Shown here in pieces: positions 20,962-27,595 of a stretch of DNA of 27,595 nt; position 1 is the first letter of the stretch, and each line of letters starts with the position of its first letter. The position numbers and the translations under genes were made by a program. Source of the stretch: RGIG6353 sp045594565 (GTDB lineage: Bacteria; Bacillota; Clostridia; Oscillospirales; SIG627); assembly GCA_045594565.1 (NCBI GenBank), contig JAZNYT010000039.1, positions 1 through 27,595 of the forward strand. Reading direction: 5' to 3'. The notes beneath the pieces are model-generated. The model had not been told where the DNA came from, ran no database searches, and saw nothing but the letters and a program-made list of their open reading frames with translations.

Positions 20962-22782
20962 ATGGAACAGAAAAGCATAAGAAATATCGCAATAATAGCA
21001 CACGTAGACCACGGCAAAACGACCCTTGTTGATGCACTTCTGAAGCAGACAGGAACGTTCAGAGAAAACGAACAGGTCGACGAACGTGTAATGGACTCAA
21101 ACGATATTGAAAAAGAGCGTGGAATCACTATACTCGCAAAAAACACCTCTCTCTTTTACAATGGAATTAAAATCAATATAGTTGACACTCCCGGTCATGC
21201 AGACTTTGGCGGAGAGGTTGAAAGAAGCCTTTCTATGGTAGACGGCGTTGTTCTTCTGGTAGATGCATTTGAAGGATGTATGCCTCAAACGAGAACCGTA
21301 CTCAAAAAATCTCTTGAGCTTGGTCTTGCACCTATAATCGTAATCAACAAAGCAGACCGCCCCAATGCACGTTCAAAGCAGGTACTCGAAGAGGTATACA
21401 GCTTGCTCATAGACCTTGACGCTACCGAACAACAGCTTGATATGCCTGTAATTTATGCATCCGGACGAGACGGATGGGCATCTCTTGAGCCTGACGTTAA
21501 GGGCGAAAACCTTAAAGTTCTTTTCGATGCTATTATTGATAATATTCCTTATCCCAATGGTGAAGAAGACGCTCCTTTCCAGATGGTTGTTTCCAATATC
21601 GATTTCAATGAATACACAGGAAGAATTGCAGTGGGAAGAATCAAGCGCGGCAATATCTGTGAGAAGAAGTTCGTTTCTGTTGTTAGACGCGACGGAACTG
21701 TACAGAAAATGAAAATTGCAAATCTTTATACGTTTGACGGTCTTAAAAGAGAGGCTGTAACAGAAGCAGGTGTTGGAGAAATCGTTTGTATATCCGGTAT
21801 TCCCGATATAAACATCGGTGACACCATTTGCGACAGTGAAGTTCCCGAAGGTCTCCCCTTCGTAGAAATCGACAAACCTGTCCTTTCAATAAATATATCA
21901 GTAAATACAAGTCCGTTTGCAGGCACAGAAGGAACTTTCGTAACTACTCGTCACTTAAGAGAAAGACTTTACAGAGAGCTTGAATCCAATATAAGCTTAA
22001 CTGTTGAAGACACCGATTCAGCTGATACTTTTGTTGTATCAGGACGAGGAGAGCTTCACCTTTCGGTGCTTATAGAAAATATGAGAAGGCAGGGCTATGA
22101 ATTTGAGGTATCTACACCTACCGTTATTACAAAAGAAATAGACGGTGTGCTCTGTGAGCCTTATGAAACACTTTATATCGACGTCCCCGATGAATTCTGC
22201 GGCACAGTTATTGAAGACGTTTCACAAAGAAAAGGTGAGCTTACACAAATGTGTCCCTCGACCTCAGGATTTACACGTCTTGAATTCACAATTACATCAA
22301 GAGGTCTTATAGGATGTCGAAGCACTCTTATGACGCTTACAAAAGGCAATGCGGTTGTAAACTCATCCTTTGAAGGGTACTGTCCGATTAAGGGAAAGAT
22401 GTCACGCCGTACAAGGGGCTCTCTCGTTGCCTGGGAAAATGGTGCCGCAACGTCTTACGGTCTCTTCAACGCTCAGGACAGAGGTGCTATGTTTATCGGC
22501 GCAGGTACCAACGTATACGAGGGTATGGTTGTTGGCGAGTGCAGTGAAACAGGCGACCTTGTAGTAAACGTATGTAAAAAGAAGCACTTAACCGCTATAC
22601 GCTCATCGGGCGCTGATGAAGCTCTCCGACTTGTTCCTCCGAGAATCATGAGTCTTGAAAAGTGTATTGAATTCGTAGCAGATGACGAGCTTCTTGAAGT
22701 TACCCCCACCTCCCTTAGACTCAGAAAGAAAATACTTAATACAGAATTACGTGCAAAAGCAAGAGCAAAGGAAAACTTATAA
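20962..22782 (+). CDS. typA: Translational GTPase TypA/BipA
   Basis: This 606-residue ribosome-binding GTPase is related to EF-G and is involved in ribosome assembly and stress adaptation. G motifs are intact: AHVDHGKTT (P-loop), ERGITI (switch I), DTPGHADFGGE and NKADRP. Domains II, III, V and the TypA-specific C-terminal domain follow in normal order; the latter contains KGNAVVNSSFEGY and ends with many basic residues. The stop codon is directly followed by the ispDF ATG with no spacer, so re-initiation of translation is likely. Confidence 0.97.
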   Translation: MEQKSIRNIAIIAHVDHGKTTLVDALLKQTGTFRENEQVDERVMDSNDIEKERGITILAKNTSLFYNGIKINIVDTPGHADFGGEVERSLSMVDGVVLLVDAFEGCMPQTRTVLKKSLELGLAPIIVINKADRPNARSKQVLEEVYSLLIDLDATEQQLDMPVIYASGRDGWASLEPDVKGENLKVLFDAIIDNIPYPNGEEDAPFQMVVSNIDFNEYTGRIAVGRIKRGNICEKKFVSVVRRDGTVQKMKIANLYTFDGLKREAVTEAGVGEIVCISGIPDINIGDTICDSEVPEGLPFVEIDKPVLSINISVNTSPFAGTEGTFVTTRHLRERLYRELESNISLTVEDTDSADTFVVSGRGELHLSVLIENMRRQGYEFEVSTPTVITKEIDGVLCEPYETLYIDVPDEFCGTVIEDVSQRKGELTQMCPSTSGFTRLEFTITSRGLIGCRSTLMTLTKGNAVVNSSFEGYCPIKGKMSRRTRGSLVAWENGAATSYGLFNAQDRGAMFIGAGTNVYEGMVVGECSETGDLVVNVCKKKHLTAIRSSGADEALRLVPPRIMSLEKCIEFVADDELLEVTPTSLRLRKKILNTELRAKARAKENL

Positions 22783-23925
22783 ATGTTTGTAAGTGTAATA
22801 ATAGCTGCTGCAGGAAGCAGCACCAGAATGGGCTCTGACGTTTCAAAACAGCTTATTAAAATATCAGGAAAAACCGTTCTTGAATATTCCATCGAAGCAT
22901 TTTCTGCAGTTGATGAGGTAAATGAAATAATAATCAGCACAAAGCTCGAAGAAAAAGAGCTTGTGGAATCTTTGACAAAAAAATACAAAAAAGTCAAAAA
23001 GGTTACAGTTGGCGGAAAGATTCGACAAGAGTCGGTTAAAAATGCGATAGGATTTTTGAGTCCGGAGAGCGATATTGTAGCAATACACGATGCCGCAAGA
23101 CCTCTGATATCCAAAGAAGATATAAAAGGAATAATAGAAGCTACTGTTGAACACGGAGCTGTTTGTCCTGTGTCACGTGTCGCAGACACTGTGAAGGAAG
23201 TGGAGGACGGCATTATAAAAAGGACTCTCGACAGAGACAGATTATTTCTGGCATCTACCCCTCAAACCTTTAAAACAGACCTGTACAGAATGTCCTTATC
23301 AAAAATTGAGGACGGACAAATCTTCACAGATGACTGTGCAATCGCGGAAAATGCAGGATTTAAGGTATTTACATACATTATGAAAAACGATAACCTTAAA
23401 ATCACAACAACGAAAGACTTGGATACTGTTATGAAAAAACTTCCCGCAATAAACGTAAGAACAGGTCACGGCTACGACGTTCATAAGCTTGTTCCTGACA
23501 GAGCCTTAATACTTGGCGGAGTTAATATTCCGCACACAACAGGGCTTCTTGGGCATTCGGATGCTGACGTCCTTGTTCATGCCATTATGGACGCTTTGCT
23601 CGGCGCAGCTGCTAAAGGTGACATAGGAAAGCTTTTTCCTGACACTGCTAAGGAATTCGAGGGAATTTCAAGCATTGAACTTCTAAAACGCGTGAAAAGC
23701 GTACTTGAAGGCGACGGATACAGTGTAGGAAACATTGATGCTACAATAGTAGCTCAAGCGCCCAAACTCTCCCCTTTTATCCCCGAAATGGTAAAGAACA
23801 TTTCCGAAACGTTGGAAATTGACGTATCACAAATAAACGTTAAAGCAACGACAGAAGAGCACCTAGGTTTCACCGGTGAAAAGCTCGGCATATCTGCACA
23901 CGCAGTTGCAATAATAGTAAAATAA
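22783..23925 (+). CDS. ispDF: Bifunctional IspD-IspF isoprenoid synthesis enzyme
   Basis: This 380-residue fusion carries two steps of the MEP isoprenoid pathway. Residues 1 to about 220 are IspD, the MEP cytidylyltransferase, with the nucleotide-binding loop AAAGSSTRMGSDVSKQ and IHDAARPLI. Residues from about 224 are IspF, 2-C-methyl-D-erythritol-2,4-cyclodiphosphate synthase, with zinc ligands D232 and H234 (GHGYDVHK), a conserved LLGHSDADVLVHA motif, and INVKATTEEHLGF near the end. The intervening IspE step must be encoded elsewhere. It abuts typA and carries the SD AAAGGAAAA. It ends inside the shared bidirectional terminator. Confidence 0.97.
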   Translation: MFVSVIIAAAGSSTRMGSDVSKQLIKISGKTVLEYSIEAFSAVDEVNEIIISTKLEEKELVESLTKKYKKVKKVTVGGKIRQESVKNAIGFLSPESDIVAIHDAARPLISKEDIKGIIEATVEHGAVCPVSRVADTVKEVEDGIIKRTLDRDRLFLASTPQTFKTDLYRMSLSKIEDGQIFTDDCAIAENAGFKVFTYIMKNDNLKITTTKDLDTVMKKLPAINVRTGHGYDVHKLVPDRALILGGVNIPHTTGLLGHSDADVLVHAIMDALLGAAAKGDIGKLFPDTAKEFEGISSIELLKRVKSVLEGDGYSVGNIDATIVAQAPKLSPFIPEMVKNISETLEIDVSQINVKATTEEHLGFTGEKLGISAHAVAIIVK

Positions 23926-23960
23926 ATGAAGGCACCCGATGGGTGCCTTCATTTATTTTA
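23918..23960. terminator. Bidirectional terminator between ispDF and mgtE
   Basis: A 20-bp perfect palindromic stem (23918-23937 with 23941-23960) closes a three-base loop; its GC core is AAGGCACCC and its outer part is A/T-rich on both sides. It contains the ispDF stop codon and touches the mgtE stop codon, so it serves both converging genes. Confidence 0.93.
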
Positions 23961-25316
23961 CTATAAGTTCAATACTTGTGTAGCAATATTAAAGAAAACT
24001 ATAAGCGACAGTGCATCTACAATTGTTGTGATAAAAGGACTTGCCATAACGGCAGGGTCGAAACCAAGCTTCTGAGCGATAATCGGAAGCGTACAGCCTA
24101 CAAGCTTCGCAACAACAACGGTGATAAAAATAGTAACTCCGACCGTAAAAGCAACGCTTACTGTAACTTCATCATTTCCTATCAAAAGTGAATCAACAAG
24201 CCAAAGTTTCAAGAACTCTACCACTCCCAAAGTTAAACCGCAAAGAACTGAAATGCGCAATTCTTTCCATTGTACTCTAAAAATGTCGCTAAATGAAATT
24301 TCTCCAAGAGAGAGACCTCTTATAACCGTAACTGATGACTGGCTTCCCGAATTACCCCCTGTTCCCATAAGCATAGGAATGAAGGTTGTAAGAACCACAT
24401 AGGAGGCAAGTGCTCGTTCAAAGCCGGAAATAATAATTCCTGTAACTGTTGCAGACACCATAAGTAGGAGCAACCACGGCACTCTCGCCTTCCAAGCAGA
24501 GAAAACTGTGAGCTCAAGATAAGGCTTTTCCGTAGGCGTAATAGCAGCCATCATTTCAATGTCCTCTTCTGCCTCTTCCTTGATGACTTCAATGGCATCG
24601 TCAACCGTAATAATACCTACAAGGCGCTTTTCCTTATCAACGACGGGGAGTGCAAGAAATCCATACTTTTCAAAGCATTTTGCAACGTCTTCCCTGTCGT
24701 CGAGAGTATTAGAATAAATTACGTTTGTTTCCATTATACTCTCAATCATAACATCTCTGTCGGAAAGCAACAAGCTCTTAGCCGATACAATTCCTAAAAG
24801 TATTCGTCTATCATCGGTGACGTAGCACGTATAGATAGTTTCTTTATCAATACCGGTCTTTTTAATGTGGGCGAAAGCGTCCTCCACTGTCATATCCTTG
24901 CGGAGTCTCACATACTCTATCGTCATAATGCTTCCGGCGCTATCTTTGGGATACTGCAAAAGCTCGTTTATATGACTACGCACCTCGGGGGAAGAATTTA
25001 AAAGGATTCTTTTTACAACGACAGCCGGCATTTCTTCAATAATGTCGACCGCATCATCCAGATACAAGTCATCAAATACGATTTTAAGCTCAAAATCACT
25101 GAACGAATCTATCAGTGTTTGCCTGCCACTTGCCGTCATTTCAACAAAAACGTCGGCAGCAATGTCCTTAGGCAAAATTCTAAAAACTAAAGGGAGTATA
25201 TCATCGGAGAATTCCGAAAATATAACTGCAATATCAGCAGGGTTCATTTCAGAAAGAATACGCCTTGTTTCAACATACTTCTTTTCTTTAACGAGATTTA
25301 TTATGTTTTCTGTCAC
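23961..25316 (-). CDS. mgtE: Magnesium transporter MgtE
   Basis: This 451-residue Mg2+ channel/transporter has the standard layout: an N-terminal helical superhelical domain (about 1-130, with EMNPADIA and DDAVDIIEEMP), a pair of CBS domains (about 130-250) that sense intracellular magnesium, a linking plug helix, and a C-terminal membrane domain with five passes, including TTFIPMLMGTGGNSGSQSS, the pore-forming motif. I moved the start to the GTG at 25316, because a GTG nine bases upstream lies directly against the SD GGGAGG, whereas 25316 has an 8-nt spacing. It has its own promoter. No M-box riboswitch fits in the short leader. Confidence 0.95.
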   Translation of the reverse strand: MTENIINLVKEKKYVETRRILSEMNPADIAVIFSEFSDDILPLVFRILPKDIAADVFVEMTASGRQTLIDSFSDFELKIVFDDLYLDDAVDIIEEMPAVVVKRILLNSSPEVRSHINELLQYPKDSAGSIMTIEYVRLRKDMTVEDAFAHIKKTGIDKETIYTCYVTDDRRILLGIVSAKSLLLSDRDVMIESIMETNVIYSNTLDDREDVAKCFEKYGFLALPVVDKEKRLVGIITVDDAIEVIKEEAEEDIEMMAAITPTEKPYLELTVFSAWKARVPWLLLLMVSATVTGIIISGFERALASYVVLTTFIPMLMGTGGNSGSQSSVTVIRGLSLGEISFSDIFRVQWKELRISVLCGLTLGVVEFLKLWLVDSLLIGNDEVTVSVAFTVGVTIFITVVVAKLVGCTLPIIAQKLGFDPAVMASPFITTIVDALSLIVFFNIATQVLNL

Positions 25317-25364
25317 AAATTGCACCTCCCTAGATATTTTATACTATATCATGGCATTTTTATC

Positions 25365-25393
25365 ATTATAGCATAGCATTTTTTGTTTTTCAA
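25365..25393 (-). promoter_or_regulatory. Promoter of mgtE
   Basis: TTGAAA (25393-25388) and TATAAT (25370-25365) on the minus strand are 17 nt apart, about 50 nt upstream of the chosen GTG start. Confidence 0.8.
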
Positions 25394-25416
25394 TAATTAG
25401 TAAAAAAATATTAAAC

Positions 25417-25445
25417 TTGACAAAAGGATTATTTTTGTGTAGAAT
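25417..25445 (+). promoter_or_regulatory. Strong promoter-like sequence pointing antisense into the P-loop gene
   Basis: On the plus strand TTGACA (25417-25422) and TAGAAT (25440-25445) have a 17-nt spacer. Transcription from here would run into the 3' end of the minus-strand gene at 25455. No plus-strand gene starts nearby, so an antisense or small RNA, or a relic promoter, is possible. Confidence 0.5.
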
Positions 25446-25454
25446 GTATAGGCG

Positions 25455-26519
25455 TCACAAGCAGGACTGTATATTTTCGGAGATATCTTTTATATACTGT
25501 CCGATATAGTCATAATTCATAAATTCTTTATAGATTGCTTCGAGCACTTTATGCGTTTCTGAAGCTTCCTTCAAATATTTCACCGATTCATTTACAAGAG
25601 AATTCATACATTTGTAGGAAAACCTCAATTTTGAACGGTTCAACGAGTATACGTCTCTGTTTATAAATCTTTCGACGTTAAAAATTTTGTATTTATCATA
25701 ATCCACGTCTCCGTGAATTTTTTCGTCATAAATTGTTACAGAAAGTCTTTCGTTTGGAAAGCACAAGCCATTAACAGAAAATGGCAAAAGCGGATCATAG
25801 CTTATCAAGGTGTGTATATCATACTCCTTTGCTTTATTAAGGAAAGCAGAAAAAATGATATTTTCAAAGCCTTCTGCGTTTACTAAAAGACATTTTTTGT
25901 CGGCAATTCCTTCAAAAGAGCCTGTTTTATATATCCCTTTGGGTGTAATTCCCTCAATGAGTCTTACATTTTCGGAGTATCCGTTTCCTTTTTTTACGTT
26001 TTGCTTAAAAAAACGGTCTATTGCAGATGAAAGCTTTTCAAAATGTGCATCGGTGGTAATGAGCTTTGAGTACTCTTTTTTCACTACTCCCGCCGATTTC
26101 AAAAAACTGTATGCCCCCTTATACAAGCTCGACTTCTTATCGTTTATTTCAAATATCTTTTCTCTGTATTTTGAAAGATTTTGACTTATCCCCTTGCCAC
26201 TGTCAACTATGACCTCAACGGCACCCGGATATCTTGCCTCCATAGAATGAGGAGAAGTACCGTCTACAATGGCTATGTCACCATCGATTATTATGCCGTC
26301 AAGTGATTCTGTATCAGATGAACACAGAAACCATTCGGTTCTATAATGGTCTTCAAAGAGTTTTCCTACTTCCCTTATAAGATGCGATTTACCTGTACCG
26401 GGGCCTCCCTTAACGATGTAAATCTTTTTCATTTTTTTAGAGTTGTATATTAAATCAAAATAACTTTGAAACCCTTCAGCACTGTTAGACGATGCAAAAA
26501 AAGTATTTTTTTCAATCAT
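25455..26519 (-). CDS. P-loop NTP-binding protein of the PRK06851 type, second P-loop degenerate
   Basis: This 354-residue protein resembles a family of uncharacterised ATPases common in spore-forming Firmicutes (often listed as PRK06851), which contain two similar P-loop domains. The N-terminal domain is complete: IYIVKGGPGTGKSHLIREVG at about 33-52, then HCSS-like CSSDTESLDG and VDGTSPHSME. The second domain starts at ITPKGIYKTGSFEG (about 191), but its expected P-loop is replaced by VNAEGFENII (213-222), lacking the GKS/T. It therefore probably binds nucleotide only at the N-terminal site. It reads away from the divergent nucleotidyltransferase gene. The biological role of the family is not known to me. 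Confidence 0.78.
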   Translation of the reverse strand: MIEKNTFFASSNSAEGFQSYFDLIYNSKKMKKIYIVKGGPGTGKSHLIREVGKLFEDHYRTEWFLCSSDTESLDGIIIDGDIAIVDGTSPHSMEARYPGAVEVIVDSGKGISQNLSKYREKIFEINDKKSSLYKGAYSFLKSAGVVKKEYSKLITTDAHFEKLSSAIDRFFKQNVKKGNGYSENVRLIEGITPKGIYKTGSFEGIADKKCLLVNAEGFENIIFSAFLNKAKEYDIHTLISYDPLLPFSVNGLCFPNERLSVTIYDEKIHGDVDYDKYKIFNVERFINRDVYSLNRSKLRFSYKCMNSLVNESVKYLKEASETHKVLEAIYKEFMNYDYIGQYIKDISENIQSCL

Positions 26520-26593
26520 ATATTATCCCCCTTTTTTGTACTTACTAACAGTTTATGTAATATTATTTTTTTTGACAAACGAGAGGTATTATT

Positions 26594-27328
26594 ATGAAAG
26601 CAATTATACTTGCCGCAGGAAAAGGCACTCGCTTTAATTCAGAGGCAGCAGACCTTCCCAAGTCTATGAGAGAGGTACACGGCAGACCAATTTTTGAATT
26701 TGTACTCGATTCTCTTGCATTTATTGAGAAAAAGGATATTTACGGTATCGTAAAATTCAAAAAAGAAAAAATAATGAATGCTTATCCTTTTCTCACCTAC
26801 ATTGAGCAGGGCGACGATGGATACGGCACGGGATATGCAGTTGAATGCGCAAAGGAATACTTTAAAGATTACAACGGTGACCTCGTTGTTATCTGCGGTG
26901 ATACTCCCCTTATCAAAGAGGGAACCATTAAAAATATGATTGAAATGCACAAGAGAGAAAACAACTCTTGTACCATTCTCTCCTGCCGTGGCGAAAAGGG
27001 TCAGATGCTTGGCCGTATGATAAGAGACGAAAACGGAAAGCTCCTTTCTATTACAGAAGCAAAGGACTGCACTAAAGAACAGTTTGAAAACGTCAACGAA
27101 TATAATGCCGCAACTTATATTTTCAATGCAAAAGATATGTTCGATGCTCTTGACGAGGTTACAAACAGCAAAGTAACAAACGAAAAATATCTAACAGACG
27201 TTCCGGAAATTCTTATGGCAAAGGGTAAAAACGTAAATGCATACGTTTCAGAGGACTCAACCGAAATTCTTGGAGTAAATTCTCCAGAGGATTTAAAAAT
27301 AGTTGAAAAAGTACTTGAAAAAAGATAA
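26594..27328 (+). CDS. GlmU-like nucleotidyltransferase (pyrophosphorylase domain only)
   Basis: This 244-residue sugar-phosphate nucleotidyltransferase resembles the N-terminal uridyltransferase half of GlmU. Visible motifs are LAAGKGTRFNSEAADLPKSM (nucleotide-binding loop with K23), GYGTGYAVECA (the GTAHA-like region), CGDTPLI, and NEYNAATYIF near the sugar site. The left-handed beta-helix acetyltransferase half of GlmU is missing; the protein stops soon after GVNSPEDLKIVEK, where that half would begin. It may act as a stand-alone UDP-GlcNAc-type pyrophosphorylase, or use another sugar phosphate. The ribosome site is GAGAGG, seven bases before the ATG. The tRNA-Thr promoter overlaps its last codons. 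Confidence 0.88.
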   Translation: MKAIILAAGKGTRFNSEAADLPKSMREVHGRPIFEFVLDSLAFIEKKDIYGIVKFKKEKIMNAYPFLTYIEQGDDGYGTGYAVECAKEYFKDYNGDLVVICGDTPLIKEGTIKNMIEMHKRENNSCTILSCRGEKGQMLGRMIRDENGKLLSITEAKDCTKEQFENVNEYNAATYIFNAKDMFDALDEVTNSKVTNEKYLTDVPEILMAKGKNVNAYVSEDSTEILGVNSPEDLKIVEKVLEKR

Positions 27329-27342
27329 AAAATGAGTATAAT
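27315..27342 (+). promoter_or_regulatory. Promoter of tRNA-Thr
   Basis: TTGAAA (27315-27320) lies within the last codons of the nucleotidyltransferase gene and TATAAT (27337-27342) lies 16 nt downstream of it, about 27 nt before the tRNA. A 7-bp inverted repeat (27347-27353 with 27360-27366) occupies the short leader. Confidence 0.8.
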
Positions 27343-27369
27343 ATATTGAGGATATAAAAATCCTCATAT

Positions 27370-27445
27370 GCTGGTGTGGCTCAGTCGGTAGAGCAGCTGA
27401 TTCGTAATCAGCAGGTCGCGTGTTCAAGTCACGTCACCAGCTCCA
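27370..27445 (+). tRNA. tRNA-Thr (anticodon CGT)
   Basis: The 76-nt cloverleaf is complete: acceptor GCTGGTG paired with CACCAGC, D arm with GCTC/GAGC, anticodon stem CTGAT/ATCAG with loop TCGTA flanked by T and A giving anticodon CGT, T arm with GTTCAAGTC, discriminator T and encoded CCA. CGT reads ACG, hence threonine. Confidence 0.95.
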
Positions 27446-27478
27446 AAAAGAACGAAGTTTTTGCTTCGTTCTTTTTCT
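27445..27478 (+). terminator. Terminator of tRNA-Thr
   Basis: AAAAAGAACGAAG (27445-27457) and its complement (27464-27476) form a 13-bp stem with a six-base loop, followed by a short T-rich stretch. It starts at the last base of the tRNA. Confidence 0.9.
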
Positions 27479-27595
27479 GTTTTTTACACAAATAAGCCTC
27501 ATAACCTATTTCAAATTTTCCTTTCCGTTTGCTTTTCTTTCCGACCATCTTTTTTCTTGCCTTTCTATATTCTTTCCGTTTGGATTTGTTTGTTA

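Noticed and set aside
22473..23213. Long open frame on the minus strand opposite typA/ispDF
   Set aside because: It spans two confidently assigned genes in antisense, with low-complexity Ser/Thr/Phe composition and no ribosome site context.
23961..25325. GTG start at 25325 for mgtE
   Set aside because: That GTG overlaps or touches the GGGAGG ribosome site, leaving no spacing. The GTG at 25316 has an 8-nt spacing.
27402..27595. Lys/Arg-rich minus-strand frame entering from the right edge
   Set aside because: It reads through the tRNA-Thr terminator and ends inside the tRNA, so it is probably not coding. The last 117 nt of the window otherwise show only a pyrimidine-rich stretch with two copies of CTTTCCGTTTG-like sequence.

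Overview
The window looks like a chromosomal segment of an anaerobic, probably spore-forming Clostridia member of the low-to-moderate GC Firmicutes. The evidence is AT-rich spacers with sigma-A type promoters (TTGACA/TATAAT), strong Shine-Dalgarno (SD) sites, a CwlD-type spore-cortex amidase, an IspD-IspF fusion, a sodium-pumping oxaloacetate decarboxylase with separate subunits, and a glycyl-radical-enzyme microcompartment locus. I cannot name a species. No insertion sequence, phage gene, CRISPR array or rRNA was seen.

Region 1 (1-7811, minus strand) is the distinctive part: a glycyl-radical-enzyme bacterial microcompartment (BMC) locus of the fucose/rhamnose type known from Clostridium phytofermentans and Roseburia inulinivorans (often called GRM5). 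From its promoter it reads: B12-independent 1,2-propanediol dehydratase, radical-SAM activase, EutS/PduU-like shell protein, EutP-like GTPase; then a second strong promoter; then class II (fuculose/rhamnulose-1-phosphate) aldolase, GlcG/PduO-like protein, zinc alcohol dehydrogenase, and three BMC-H shell proteins, the last cut by the window edge. Inferred pathway: deoxysugar phosphate to dihydroxyacetone phosphate plus lactaldehyde, lactaldehyde to 1,2-propanediol, propanediol to propionaldehyde inside the shell. The aldehyde dehydrogenase, phosphotransacylase and pentamer genes expected in such loci are not in the window and may lie beyond base 1. Several enzymes carry encapsulation-peptide-like helices. 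The one in the dehydratase sits in an internal insertion. The two promoters share a candidate 20-bp operator.

Region 2 (7821-13174): a Cof-type HAD phosphatase, then a Na+-translocating oxaloacetate decarboxylase as separate carboxyltransferase, membrane beta and biotin-carrier genes on the minus strand. An orphan OmpR/KdpE-type response regulator and the small gamma subunit follow on the plus strand.

Region 3 (13176-16183, minus): radA, cwlD, a membrane protein of unknown function and tRNA-Leu(GAG), each block with visible promoters or terminators. Region 4 (16240-23960, plus): a COG2426 small exporter, metK, recD2, comF-like, typA and ispDF, closely packed and ending in a bidirectional terminator shared with mgtE. 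Region 5 (23961-27595): mgtE and a two-domain P-loop protein on the minus strand, a GlmU-like nucleotidyltransferase on the plus strand, and tRNA-Thr(CGT) with its own promoter and terminator. An unexplained strong promoter at 25417-25445 points antisense into the P-loop gene.
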